Source: Candidatus Bathyarchaeota archaeon
Lineage (GTDB): Archaea > Thermoproteota > Bathyarchaeia > TCS64
Assembly (NCBI GenBank): GCA_013329615.1
Contig: DUKA01000019.1
Location: 1 to 8,720, forward strand
Direction of reading: 5' to 3'
Length of the DNA: 8,720 bases
The notes under the pieces were generated by a model, which was given only the letters and a program-made list of their open reading frames with translations, was not told the DNA's origin and did not search any database. Below are positions 1-6,300 of the stretch, one piece after another (positions within the stretch are counted from its first letter, which is position 1; each line of letters opens with the position of its first letter). Both the position numbers and the translations under genes were made by a program.

Positions 1-54
1 GTTATGGCCTTGATCAATCTGCCCAGCTTGAAACACGCGTGGGGTTAGATAAGA

Positions 55-282
55 CTAGTCGCAGTGCGGGCAGAGGAGGGCCTCGTCGTATCCCTGTGGG
101 TAGTTCTCGACGTAGCCGTGGATCGTGCACTTGAACCTGTAGTAGGGCAGTTCGCCCCTCCACCCCGGCCTCGTGAGGAAGCCGAGGAACTCGGCGTCCC
201 GCCTCCTGTGCTTGAGTATCTCGGGGGCCGAGGGTTCCCTCAGCATGCCCTTGATGACTTCCTTCTCCTCAACCCCACTCAT
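55..282 (-). CDS. Small stand-alone zinc-ribbon protein, function unknown
   Basis: This 75-residue protein has a charged, probably helical N-terminal half (about residues 1-35, rich in E, K and R). Its C-terminal half carries a treble-clef/ribbon-like metal site with Cys52-x2-His55 and Cys71-x2-Cys74. The chain ends one residue after the last Cys, so it is one metal site and little else. Short single zinc-ribbon proteins of this kind are common in archaea and often bind nucleic acid or protein partners; which applies here cannot be told. It starts at an ATG without a Shine-Dalgarno. A TATA-like element about 40 nt upstream suggests its own promoter just beyond the tRNA gene. The metal-ligand spacing and the ordinary codon use argue that it is real. 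Function not recognised. Confidence 0.75.
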   Translation of the reverse strand: MSGVEEKEVIKGMLREPSAPEILKHRRRDAEFLGFLTRPGWRGELPYYRFKCTIHGYVENYPQGYDEALLCPHCD

Positions 283-314
283 GACTGGTTACCGGATAAT
301 GACTGCTGAAAGTA

Positions 315-328
315 ACCGCTATAACGGT
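315..328 (-). promoter_or_regulatory. Candidate TATA box inside a near-palindrome upstream of the zinc-ribbon gene
   Basis: The minus strand reads ACCGTTATAGCGGT, with 12 of 14 positions symmetric and a TATA core. Its centre lies about 40 nt before the ATG at 282, which predicts a short leader of roughly 12 nt. A further inverted pair, GGTTAC (287-292) and GTAACC (312-317), lies between it and the start codon. The TATA role is inferred from position and composition; an operator function is speculative. Confidence 0.35.
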
Positions 329-355
329 GTGTATGTCGCGGGTGGTGACAGTTTT

Positions 356-430
356 TGGTGCGACCGCCGGGATTTGAACCCGGGTTACTGGCTTGGAAGG
401 CCAGAATCCTAACCACTAGACTACAGTCGC
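356..430 (-). tRNA. tRNA-Gly, anticodon UCC
   Basis: The minus strand folds into a full cloverleaf. The 7-bp acceptor stem is GCGACTG/CGGTCGC with one U-G wobble. The D arm has a short GTCT/GGAT stem. The anticodon stem is CTGGC/GCCAG around loop CTTCCAA, so the anticodon is TCC (decodes GGA, glycine). The variable loop is TAAC, and the T arm is CCGGG-TTCAAAT-CCCGG. The discriminator base is A (359), as expected for archaeal/eukaryotic tRNA-Gly. The 3' CCA is encoded (358-356), and no intron is visible. The gene follows the GyrI-like gene and probably has its own promoter. Confidence 0.96.
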
Positions 431-455
431 CCGCTCAGAGAATGCAGGGGGCTCG

Positions 456-463
456 TTAAAATG
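456..463 (-). promoter_or_regulatory. Probable TATA box of the tRNA-Gly gene
   Basis: The minus strand reads CATTTTAA, centred about 30 nt upstream of the mature tRNA 5' end at 430, which is typical archaeal TATA spacing. It lies within 10 nt of the stop codon of the preceding gene, so its T-run could also act in termination of that gene. Confidence 0.5.
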
Positions 464-464
464 T

Positions 465-944
465 TTAGCCCTCTACAGGCACGAGGATCTCAGTCGTCCA
501 GACTTCCTGGGCGTCCTCGTCTATGAAGCTCCCCGCGCTTAGCCCGAAGGTGTCGGGCTGGTAGACGGCCTCCATGCTGCAGAAATTGCTCGTCACAGGC
601 TTCAGGCCGCGATCCTTGAGATGTTTCATGAGTTCCCCATAGTAGTATTCGGCGGGGTGGCTCACTCCTGAGTAGACGACGAAGCCGGCGCGTATTGGTG
701 GCAGCTTCTTCGTCTTAAGACCGAGGGCGTCCCTGTTTACGGGTACGAGGACCTCCCTGCGGCACGAATTCGTCTCCTTGGGGTCATAGTATATGATCAT
801 CGTGGGGTCGCTGACCTTGACGCCCTTTTCATGTGCCTCGGCGTTGAGCTTCGCGAACGCTTCAGCCTCGTTCTCCCCCGGCTTTAGTTCCTGGTAGGCT
901 ACGAGTTGGTCGGAAAGCGTCTTGACGCCTATCTTCACTATCAT
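465..944 (-). CDS. Stand-alone GyrI-like small-molecule-binding domain protein
   Basis: This 159-residue protein consists of a single GyrI-like/effector-binding fold, as found in the C-terminal part of BmrR and Rob-type regulators. Visible hallmarks are the first strand (residues 1-20), the segment MIIYYDP (49-55) followed by the strand REVLVPV (63-69), and the motif RAGFVVYSG (85-93), where the usual G-x-Y region sits. A terminal strand TEILVPV (151-157) carries the conserved glutamate of the family's ligand pocket. No DNA-binding domain is present, so it is more likely a sensor, binding protein or small-molecule-acting enzyme than a classical regulator; its ligand is unknown. The ATG at 944 has no Shine-Dalgarno and lies about 29 nt from a TATA box, so the transcript is nearly leaderless. 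It follows taw1 by 35 nt. Confidence 0.8.
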   Translation of the reverse strand: MIVKIGVKTLSDQLVAYQELKPGENEAEAFAKLNAEAHEKGVKVSDPTMIIYYDPKETNSCRREVLVPVNRDALGLKTKKLPPIRAGFVVYSGVSHPAEYYYGELMKHLKDRGLKPVTSNFCSMEAVYQPDTFGLSAGSFIDEDAQEVWTTEILVPVEG

Positions 945-963
945 TGGTGGACCCTACGGGTGG

Positions 964-976
964 CGGTGGTTTAAAA
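964..976 (-). promoter_or_regulatory. TATA box of the GyrI-like gene with downstream CCACCG
   Basis: The minus strand reads TTTTAAACCACCG. The A/T core (970-976) is centred about 29 nt before the ATG at 944 and begins 4 nt after the taw1 stop codon. Nearly the same string occurs before the GNAT and thioredoxin-like genes. Confidence 0.6.
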
Positions 977-979
977 CCT

Positions 980-1957
980 TTAGGCGTAGAGGTTTATCGG
1001 CCTCTTCAACCGGCTGAGTAGGACTATGTTGCTCTCGTACTGCTCGTCTATCGCGGCGTAGCCGGTCTCCTCGGAGAGTTTCACTGCGAACGCCTTGATG
1101 TCCTCGAAGTTAGCCATGTCCTCGTAGGCGAAGCGTTGACGGGCGAAGCCGACGCTCATGGCGCCCTTGGGCTCGATGTAGGTTGGTTCGGCCTTGATGG
1201 CGAGTTTTGCGTAACCCTTGATGTTATTCATGTTTAACTTGGGAACGAGGGTCTGACGTATGACGGTTGGACATCTGAAGCTGTGTAGTAGTTCAAGGGT
1301 CTCCCTCACCCTCTCCCAAGCGCCGGGGATCATGGGGCGGCACGTCTTTTCGTATGTCTCTTCGTCGGGGGCACAGAGGCTGACGTAGAGTTGGCTAGGC
1401 TCGCTGCCTAGGTTCGCGAGTGCCTCCGGCTTTGTGCCGTTTGTGACTATGAAGACACTGCGGAAGCCGTGCGCCTTGAAGCTCGCCACGAGGTCGCCGA
1501 GGCGGTCGTAGAGAGTTGGCTCCCCCTCGAGGCTTATCGCGGCGTGGACGGGCTCCAGCGCCTCCTTGAGGTACTGCTCGGTGACCCTCTCATTGCCCCC
1601 CCAGCCGTAGATAAGTTTGCGATGCGCTGCGATGGCGCCCTCCACGATGGCGTCGGGGTCGTCTCCGCCCCTGATGGGTTGCGTCTGCTCCCAGCCGACG
1701 CCGAGTGTCTCCGGGGTGGCGCGCCAGCAGAATATGCAGCTCTGCGTGCAGTGACCGAGGCTCGGCGTCATCTGCAGGCACCGGTGAGTGGGCACACCGT
1801 AGAACCGCTGCTTGTAACAATACTCTGCTCCCGAGGTGCGCAGCGCTTTACCTACCCACGTGCACGTTTTCACTGCGCTGTGTGCGCCCACGAGCCTGTA
1901 GCGCTGCCTCACGTAACGGCTGCGAAGCTCCTCGGGGACGCTCACAAGGCTAGACAC
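980..1957 (-). CDS. taw1: tRNA-Phe 4-demethylwyosine synthase (archaeal Taw1/TYW1), radical SAM
   Basis: The enzyme converts N1-methylguanosine at position 37 of tRNA-Phe to 4-demethylwyosine, using pyruvate and S-adenosylmethionine. The radical SAM motif is Cys70-x3-Cys74-x2-Cys77 within GHCTQSCIFCW. Cys32, Cys47 and Cys60 fit the ligands of the second iron-sulfur cluster known in the Pyrococcus enzyme. Lys49 (in CYK) matches the lysine proposed to form a Schiff base with pyruvate. A GEPT motif (145-148) marks the SAM-binding region, and IEPKG near residue 260 is family-typical. At 325 residues it has the archaeal length and lacks the N-terminal flavodoxin domain of eukaryotic TYW1. The listed start is a GTG with no Shine-Dalgarno. 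A TATA box about 27 nt before the GTG at 1945 suggests the true start may be codon 5 (321 residues), on a leaderless mRNA. Confidence 0.96.
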   Translation of the reverse strand: MSSLVSVPEELRSRYVRQRYRLVGAHSAVKTCTWVGKALRTSGAEYCYKQRFYGVPTHRCLQMTPSLGHCTQSCIFCWRATPETLGVGWEQTQPIRGGDDPDAIVEGAIAAHRKLIYGWGGNERVTEQYLKEALEPVHAAISLEGEPTLYDRLGDLVASFKAHGFRSVFIVTNGTKPEALANLGSEPSQLYVSLCAPDEETYEKTCRPMIPGAWERVRETLELLHSFRCPTVIRQTLVPKLNMNNIKGYAKLAIKAEPTYIEPKGAMSVGFARQRFAYEDMANFEDIKAFAVKLSEETGYAAIDEQYESNIVLLSRLKRPINLYA

Positions 1958-1969
1958 GGGCTCGGCTGC

Positions 1970-1976
1970 TTATAAT
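1970..1976 (-). promoter_or_regulatory. Probable TATA box of taw1
   Basis: The minus strand reads ATTATAA. It is only about 16 nt upstream of the GTG at 1957 but about 27 nt upstream of the GTG at 1945. That matches the spacing at the two carboxypeptidase genes and points to a leaderless start at 1945. Confidence 0.5.
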
Positions 1977-1983
1977 TAAGTCG

Positions 1984-1988
1984 AAAAA
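1984..1988 (-). terminator. Oligo-T tract after the distal carboxypeptidase gene
   Basis: Five T residues lie 5 nt after the TAA stop, in the context CCCATTTTT. The same nine bases follow the stop of the upstream paralogue. Archaeal RNA polymerase terminates at short U-runs, so this is a plausible but weak intrinsic terminator. Confidence 0.4.
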
Positions 1989-1993
1989 TGGGG

Positions 1994-3529
1994 TTAGAAG
2001 CCGTAGACCTTCCCAAACTTCTTCTCAAGATAGCTCAGGTAGGGCTTTACGGTGACCTTTGTGCCGCAGACCTCCTTCATGAGTTCGGGCGGGTTGAGCA
2101 AGTTGCCCTTTCTCTGCACGTTCTCGCTGAGCCACTTGATGACTGGCTTGCTGTCACCGCTTCGGAGAGCCTTCCGGTAGTCGGGGACGTCTCTTCGGAG
2201 GTTCTTGACGAACATGCCGTCGTAGACGTTTCCTATGGCGTAGCTTGGGAAGTAGCCGAAGCTGTTGCCCGCCCAGTGGGTGTCCTGCATCACGCCCTCG
2301 CTGTCATCTTTGACGACGACGCCGAGGTACTCCTTGTACTTCTTATTCCAGACGGTTGGAAGATCGTCGACGTCGATCTTTCCGGCGAAGATGTCGCGCT
2401 CCATTTCGAAGCGGATTATGATGTGCAGGCTGTAGGTGATCTCGTCGGCCTGCCCCCTGAGGGCGGTTGGCTGCACCCTGTTCACAGCAGCGACGAAATC
2501 CCTCGTCTTCATACCCCGGAACGGCTTGCCCACCATCTTCTTCAGGATGGGGAGGACGTAGGCAAGGAACTCTGGGCTCCTGCCCACCATGTTCTCTAGG
2601 AACTTGCTCTGGCTCTCGTGGATTCCGTGGCTGCACCGGTCGCCTATGGGCTGGAACTTGTAGTCCTTCGGGTAGTTCCTGTCGTAGACTGCGTGCCCGC
2701 CCTCGTGGAGCACCGTGAATAGGCTCCTTGGCCACCAGTTCTCGGTGAAGCGGGTGGTGACGCGGACGTCGTCGTAGTAGCCCGAGGTGAATGGATGCTC
2801 CGTGGTGTCGAGGCGCGCCCACGCGTTGGGGCTCTTGATATCGACGCCTATGAAGTCGAGCGCCATCTCCGCCATCTTCCACTGCTTCTCGACCGGCACG
2901 GGCGCCGTGAGAATGGATGAGTCAGGGGTAAAGCTCGTCTTCTTCACCTTGGCGAGGAGGACAACGAGCCCCTCCTTGAGGTCGTCGAAGAGCTCCGTCG
3001 TCTCCCTCGTATACATGCCGGGCTCGTAGCTATCGAGCAGCGAGTCGTAGGGCGTCTTCGTGCCCTTGACCTTCATCAGTATATCTGCCCTCTTCTTCAT
3101 CAGTTCGATGTTCTTCTCAAGTTCGGGCTTGAACAGCTTGTAGTCCTTGGCCGCCTTTGCCTTCTTCCACGTGTTGATGGCGGTGGCCCTCTGCTTGGCG
3201 AGCTCCGCGACGAGCGACTCGGGTATCTTCACGTTCTCGTCGTAAACCTTCTTTGCGAGCTTGACGTTCCTCTGCTCCGGGTAGCTCATCTTGGCGTAGC
3301 CCGGGTCGGTCATGATGCCGTCTATGAGCTTCCCGTAGGCCGAGTCGGTGACCATCTTGTACTGCGTGACCTGCAGCAGTGATGTCTGCTGCCCCCTCAG
3401 GGCGACGCCCGCCGGGGGCATCTTCGTCTGCATGTCCCAGTAAATTATGCCCATCGCGGACTGGAGGACGTAGACGTCCTTGCACCTCGCGAGGAGTTCA
3501 CCATAAGACTTCTTCAGGTTCGCGGACAT
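1994..3529 (-). CDS. M32-family metallocarboxypeptidase (Taq/Pfu type), diverged distal copy A
   Basis: This 511-residue cytoplasmic zinc carboxypeptidase, predicted to trim amino acids from peptide C termini, has the usual family length and no signal peptide. All M32 landmarks are present: HPF (245-247), DVRVT (254-258), the zinc motif H275-E276-x2-H279 with the third ligand Glu305 in HES, LRGQAD (357-362, the family IRxxAD motif) and GVMQDTHW (412-419). It is paralogous to the adjacent upstream gene. It departs from the family pattern near the active site: after HExxH it reads YDRN instead of YEQG, SQSK replaces SQSR, and RGQAD replaces RxEAD. Catalysis is probably retained, but specificity may differ. 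The ATG at 3529 has no Shine-Dalgarno and lies 27 nt from a clear TATA box, so the mRNA is probably leaderless. An oligo-T tract follows the stop. Confidence 0.95.
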   Translation of the reverse strand: MSANLKKSYGELLARCKDVYVLQSAMGIIYWDMQTKMPPAGVALRGQQTSLLQVTQYKMVTDSAYGKLIDGIMTDPGYAKMSYPEQRNVKLAKKVYDENVKIPESLVAELAKQRATAINTWKKAKAAKDYKLFKPELEKNIELMKKRADILMKVKGTKTPYDSLLDSYEPGMYTRETTELFDDLKEGLVVLLAKVKKTSFTPDSSILTAPVPVEKQWKMAEMALDFIGVDIKSPNAWARLDTTEHPFTSGYYDDVRVTTRFTENWWPRSLFTVLHEGGHAVYDRNYPKDYKFQPIGDRCSHGIHESQSKFLENMVGRSPEFLAYVLPILKKMVGKPFRGMKTRDFVAAVNRVQPTALRGQADEITYSLHIIIRFEMERDIFAGKIDVDDLPTVWNKKYKEYLGVVVKDDSEGVMQDTHWAGNSFGYFPSYAIGNVYDGMFVKNLRRDVPDYRKALRSGDSKPVIKWLSENVQRKGNLLNPPELMKEVCGTKVTVKPYLSYLEKKFGKVYGF

Positions 3530-3552
3530 GGATGAAGTACTGGGAATAGGCG

Positions 3553-3560
3553 TTTTATAT
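3553..3560 (-). promoter_or_regulatory. TATA box of carboxypeptidase copy A
   Basis: The minus strand reads ATATAAAA, preceded by an A-rich stretch (3561-3565). Its centre is about 27 nt before the ATG at 3529, so transcription should start at or next to the start codon. This is one of the clearest archaeal promoters in the window. Confidence 0.75.
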
Positions 3561-3571
3561 TTTTTGAGAGT

Positions 3572-3576
3572 AAAAA
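3572..3576 (-). terminator. Oligo-T tract after carboxypeptidase copy B
   Basis: Five T residues lie 12 nt after the TAG stop, in the context CCCATTTTT, the same nine bases found after the stop of copy A. It sits between copy B and the promoter of copy A, which favours separate transcripts for the two paralogues. Confidence 0.4.
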
Positions 3577-3588
3577 TGGGAGAGGCGG

Positions 3589-5121
3589 CTAGAAGCCGTA
3601 GATTTTACCGTATTTCTTCTCAAGGTACGCAATGAAGGGCTTAACTGTGAGGTTCTCGCCGGCGACCTCCTTTACTAGGTCGGCTGGGTCGTAGAGGTTG
3701 CCCTTGCTGTGGACGTTCTCGATCATCCAGCTCTTCACGGGCGTGAAGTTGCCCTTCTTGAGTTCTTTCTTCCACGTCGGCTGGTCCTTCTTGAGCTTCT
3801 TGAGGAACATGCCTCCGTAGATGTTGCCTAGGGCGTAGCTTGGGAAGTAGCCGTAGTAGCCGCTCGCCCAGTGAGTGTCCTGCATCACGCCCTCCGAGTC
3901 GTTCTCGATCTCGACGCCGAGGTACTTGTCGTATTTCTCATTCCACGCGTGTGGCAGCTCGTCGACCTTGAGCTTTCCGGCGAAGATGTCGCGCTCCATC
4001 TCGAAGCGGATTATGATGTGGAGGCCGTAGGTGACTTCGTCGGCCTCTATCCTGATCTTGCTCGGTTCGACGACGTTGACGGCTGCGAGGAAGTCGGCCA
4101 GCTTCACGCCCCTGAGGGGCTTGCCGACTATTTTTTTGAGCTTAGGCAGCATGTAGCTTAGGAACTCGGGGCTGTGGCCGACCATGTTCTCGACGAATCG
4201 GCTCTGGCTCTCGTGTATGCCGAAGCTGGCGGCGCTGCCGATTGGCTGATACATCCACTCATGGGGTAGCCCCTGTTCATACATCGCGTGGCCTCCCTCG
4301 TGTAGGACGCTGTAGAGGCTGGAGGCCCACCTGTCCTCGTGGTAGTGCGTTGTTATGCGGACGTCGTCGTAGTAACCCGTCGTGAAAGGGTGCTCGGTCT
4401 CGTCGAGGCGCCCGCCGGCGTTGGGGCTCTTCGTGTCGTAGCCTATGAATTCCATGGCTGCTTCGCTGATCTTCCTCTGGGTCTCGATTGGGACGGGGCG
4501 GCCGAGTATCGAGGTGTCCGGCTTGCCCGCCTTCTCAACCTTCTTCATCACGTCGATGAGGCCGACGCGCATGGCGTCGAAGACCTTGGTCGTCTTGTCC
4601 GCCGTCATCTTCGACTCGAATATGTCTAGCAAGGCGTCGTAGGGCGTCTTCGTGCCCTTGACATCCATGAGGATGTTCGCGGTCTTCTCACGGAGTTCTA
4701 TCATCTTCTTCAGCTCCGGCTTGAACATCTTGTAGTCCTTGGCCGCTTTCGCCTTCTTCCAGACGCCGACGGCTATGGTCTGCTGCTTTGCCATCTCGAA
4801 GACCAGCTCCTCGGGCAGTTTCGTGTTCTCATCATACGCCTTCTTGGTGAGGTAGACGTTCCTCTTTTGGGCCTTGTCGAGCTCGTAGTAGGCGGGATCC
4901 TTCTCGATGCCCTCGATGGTCTTTCCGAGGGCGGGGTCGGTGAGCATCTTGTGGGCGATGACCTCCAGCTGGGCGACCTGTTGGCTGCGGAGGTTGAGCG
5001 CCTTCGGCGGCATCTTCGTCTCCATGTCCCAGTTTATGATGGTCTGCGTGGATTGGAGGACGGCGAGTTCCTTCGCCTTCGCTAGAAGTTCGTCGTACGT
5101 CTTCTGCAGGTTAGAATTCAT
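3589..5121 (-). CDS. M32-family metallocarboxypeptidase (Taq/Pfu type), canonical copy B
   Basis: This zinc-dependent carboxypeptidase of 510 residues probably acts on cytoplasmic peptides left by proteolysis. Counting from the ATG at 5121, the motifs are HPF (244-246), DVRIT (253-257), H274-E275-x2-H278 followed by AMYEQG, the third zinc ligand Glu304 in HESQSR, IRIEAD (356-361) and GVMQDTHW (411-418). All follow the family pattern closely. The reading frame stays open to a TTG at 5160, but the 13 extra residues would cover the TATA box and a hairpin and are absent from the paralogue. The ATG at 5121 aligns with the paralogue's first residue and lies about 27 nt from a TATA box with no Shine-Dalgarno. 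I therefore take 5121 as the start, on a leaderless mRNA. It lies downstream of trpS and upstream of copy A. Confidence 0.95.
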   Translation of the reverse strand: MNSNLQKTYDELLAKAKELAVLQSTQTIINWDMETKMPPKALNLRSQQVAQLEVIAHKMLTDPALGKTIEGIEKDPAYYELDKAQKRNVYLTKKAYDENTKLPEELVFEMAKQQTIAVGVWKKAKAAKDYKMFKPELKKMIELREKTANILMDVKGTKTPYDALLDIFESKMTADKTTKVFDAMRVGLIDVMKKVEKAGKPDTSILGRPVPIETQRKISEAAMEFIGYDTKSPNAGGRLDETEHPFTTGYYDDVRITTHYHEDRWASSLYSVLHEGGHAMYEQGLPHEWMYQPIGSAASFGIHESQSRFVENMVGHSPEFLSYMLPKLKKIVGKPLRGVKLADFLAAVNVVEPSKIRIEADEVTYGLHIIIRFEMERDIFAGKLKVDELPHAWNEKYDKYLGVEIENDSEGVMQDTHWASGYYGYFPSYALGNIYGGMFLKKLKKDQPTWKKELKKGNFTPVKSWMIENVHSKGNLYDPADLVKEVAGENLTVKPFIAYLEKKYGKIYGF

Positions 5122-5142
5122 GGGGGAATAATTCTTGCAGGA

Positions 5143-5150
5143 GGTTTTAT
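5143..5150 (-). promoter_or_regulatory. TATA box of carboxypeptidase copy B
   Basis: The minus strand reads ATAAAACC, with the A/T core centred about 27 nt before the ATG at 5121. The spacing and the absence of a Shine-Dalgarno indicate a leaderless transcript and set the start codon. Confidence 0.65.
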
Positions 5151-5167
5151 CCTTTTTCAAAAAAAGG
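5151..5167 (-). terminator. T7 tract and small hairpin after trpS
   Basis: The minus strand reads CCTTTTTTTGAAAAAGG. This gives a run of seven T starting 4 nt after the trpS stop, and a potential 7-bp stem (CCTTTTT/AAAAAGG) with a 3-nt loop. The U-run alone would be a good archaeal terminator. It lies directly upstream of the TATA box of the next gene. Confidence 0.6.
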
Positions 5168-5169
5168 TG

Positions 5170-6300
5170 CTACTTGATGAGGTAGTCGGCGAGGTTGTCC
5201 TTCGCCTTATCCCTCTTGGTCTGGAAGTCGACGAGGAACGCCTTGACCATCTTGGCTAGGCGTGCCTTGCAGTCTCCGCAGACGAGGGCGCCGCATTTAC
5301 ATTGTTGCTCTACCTCGATGAGTTTGGCGTCGTCCTCCTCGAAGAGGTAGTAGTAGTATGCGTAGATGTTGCATACCTCGGGGCGGCCGCCGAGCTCCTT
5401 CTGGAGCTTTATCGTCTCCCTGCCCCCGGTGAATGCGGCCATCACCTTCTTCGCCGCCTTCTCCGGCACGTCCGTGGTGAAGATAGCGGACTCGGGCTGG
5501 CTTGCGCTCATCTTGCCCCCCTGCGTGAGCGGCGGTAGGAACTTGTTGTGTATCTGCGTCGGCTTCGTGTACCCCATCTTCTCCGCGATGTCGCGGGTCA
5601 TGCGCCAGTATGGGTCCTGGTCTATGGCGGCGGGTATGAGGCACGCGACGTTCCTGCCCTCGCGGTAGCTCTGCAGGAAACACGTCATCGCCTGAAGCGC
5701 CGGGTACCACGTGAGACCGATGTTGTCCGAGTCGGTGAAGCCGAATACCGCCTTCACCGTGCTCATCGTGATCCTCTTCGACACCTGGAGCCCCAGCTTG
5801 TAGATGTGCCCTATGTGGTCGGTGTCGCTGAAGATGTGCGTCAGTTCCGGCTGGACGCCGCAGGCGATCACGTCCAGCGCGTTGTCGTAGGAGTAGGCGA
5901 TGGTCTCGTCGAGGGTCAGGTCCTCCCGGTGGAGGAACTTCTCGTCGTCGGTCATCTGGAAGTAGAGTTTGGCGTTGTATGCCTTCTGGAGGTAGGCGCA
6001 GAAGAACCATGGCAGCAGGTGGCCTAAGTGGACGCCGCCCGAGGGACCGCGGCCCGTGTAGAGGCCGACAGGGCGCCCCGCGTCGTACTCGTTCAACCAC
6101 CAGTCTAGGTCCCTGTGGCTGAAGTATACGTTTCTGCGGAGCTGCATGTGCATGAAGCCCGCGTGTTTGGCGATCCTCTCCTTTAGCTCCTCCGTGAGCG
6201 GCTGGGTGCCGAAGCGCTGTACGAGCGTTCCGTAGTCGATGTCACCCTTTACTTCCCACGGGGTCACAACCATGTTGTCGTTCTTGTTGTCTGCGCTCAA
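5170..6300 (-). CDS. trpS: Tryptophanyl-tRNA synthetase, archaeal/eukaryotic type
   Basis: This 376-residue class I synthetase charges tRNA-Trp with tryptophan. The ATP-binding signature HLGH (91-94) follows the GRGPSGG loop (83-89). The second signature is KMSAS (263-267), the form seen in archaeal and eukaryotic TrpRS. QMTDDEKFLHREDLTL (115-130) and IFSDTDHIG (156-164) resemble the human enzyme. Near the C terminus Cys334-x-Cys336 and Cys341-x2-Cys344 form a possible metal site. The start is a TTG with AGGAGG 8 nt upstream; an in-frame ATG lies at codon 10, but the Shine-Dalgarno favours the TTG, and an in-frame stop at 6334-6336 bars a longer protein. It is preceded by a 180-nt non-coding leader region and followed by a T7 terminator. 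Confidence 0.97.
   Translation of the reverse strand: MSADNKNDNMVVTPWEVKGDIDYGTLVQRFGTQPLTEELKERIAKHAGFMHMQLRRNVYFSHRDLDWWLNEYDAGRPVGLYTGRGPSGGVHLGHLLPWFFCAYLQKAYNAKLYFQMTDDEKFLHREDLTLDETIAYSYDNALDVIACGVQPELTHIFSDTDHIGHIYKLGLQVSKRITMSTVKAVFGFTDSDNIGLTWYPALQAMTCFLQSYREGRNVACLIPAAIDQDPYWRMTRDIAEKMGYTKPTQIHNKFLPPLTQGGKMSASQPESAIFTTDVPEKAAKKVMAAFTGGRETIKLQKELGGRPEVCNIYAYYYYLFEEDDAKLIEVEQQCKCGALVCGDCKARLAKMVKAFLVDFQTKRDKAKDNLADYLIK

Larger units (their letters stand above)
2378..4020 (-). repeat. Tandem carboxypeptidase duplication: near-identical 48-nt direct repeats at its two ends
   Basis: Bases 2378-2425 and 3973-4020 differ at a single position out of 48. They encode the conserved stretch HIIIRFEMERDIFAGK in both paralogues. 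A second exact 27-nt match pairs 3044-3070 with 4636-4662 (encoding KGTKTPYD). The two genes are head-to-tail, in the same orientation and almost the same length, so they are best explained by local tandem duplication. Confidence 0.8.

Noticed and set aside
1..48. Possible 3' end of a plus-strand gene (15 codons, stop at 46-48) converging on the zinc-ribbon gene
   Set aside because: Too short to recognise, and another plus-strand frame is also open here. It cannot be supported without the sequence to the left.
173..412. Plus-strand open frame of 79 codons ending in RRDLNPGYWLGRPES
   Set aside because: The C-terminal part is the translation of the antisense of tRNA-Gly, a well-known spurious protein signature. 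The rest is antisense to the zinc-ribbon gene.
1988..2599. Plus-strand open frame of 203 codons opposite carboxypeptidase copy A
   Set aside because: It mirrors the codon structure of the real gene on the other strand, encodes no recognisable domain, and is fully overlapped by a confident M32 gene. A similar shadow lies at 3871-4161.
5122..5160. TTG start for carboxypeptidase copy B at 5160
   Set aside because: The added residues would be encoded by the terminator hairpin and the TATA box, have no counterpart in the paralogue, and lack a Shine-Dalgarno.
5297..6100. Minus-strand open frame of 267 codons inside trpS
   Set aside because: Arg/Gly/Pro-rich composition typical of an out-of-frame reading of a GC-rich gene; it is entirely within the confident trpS frame.
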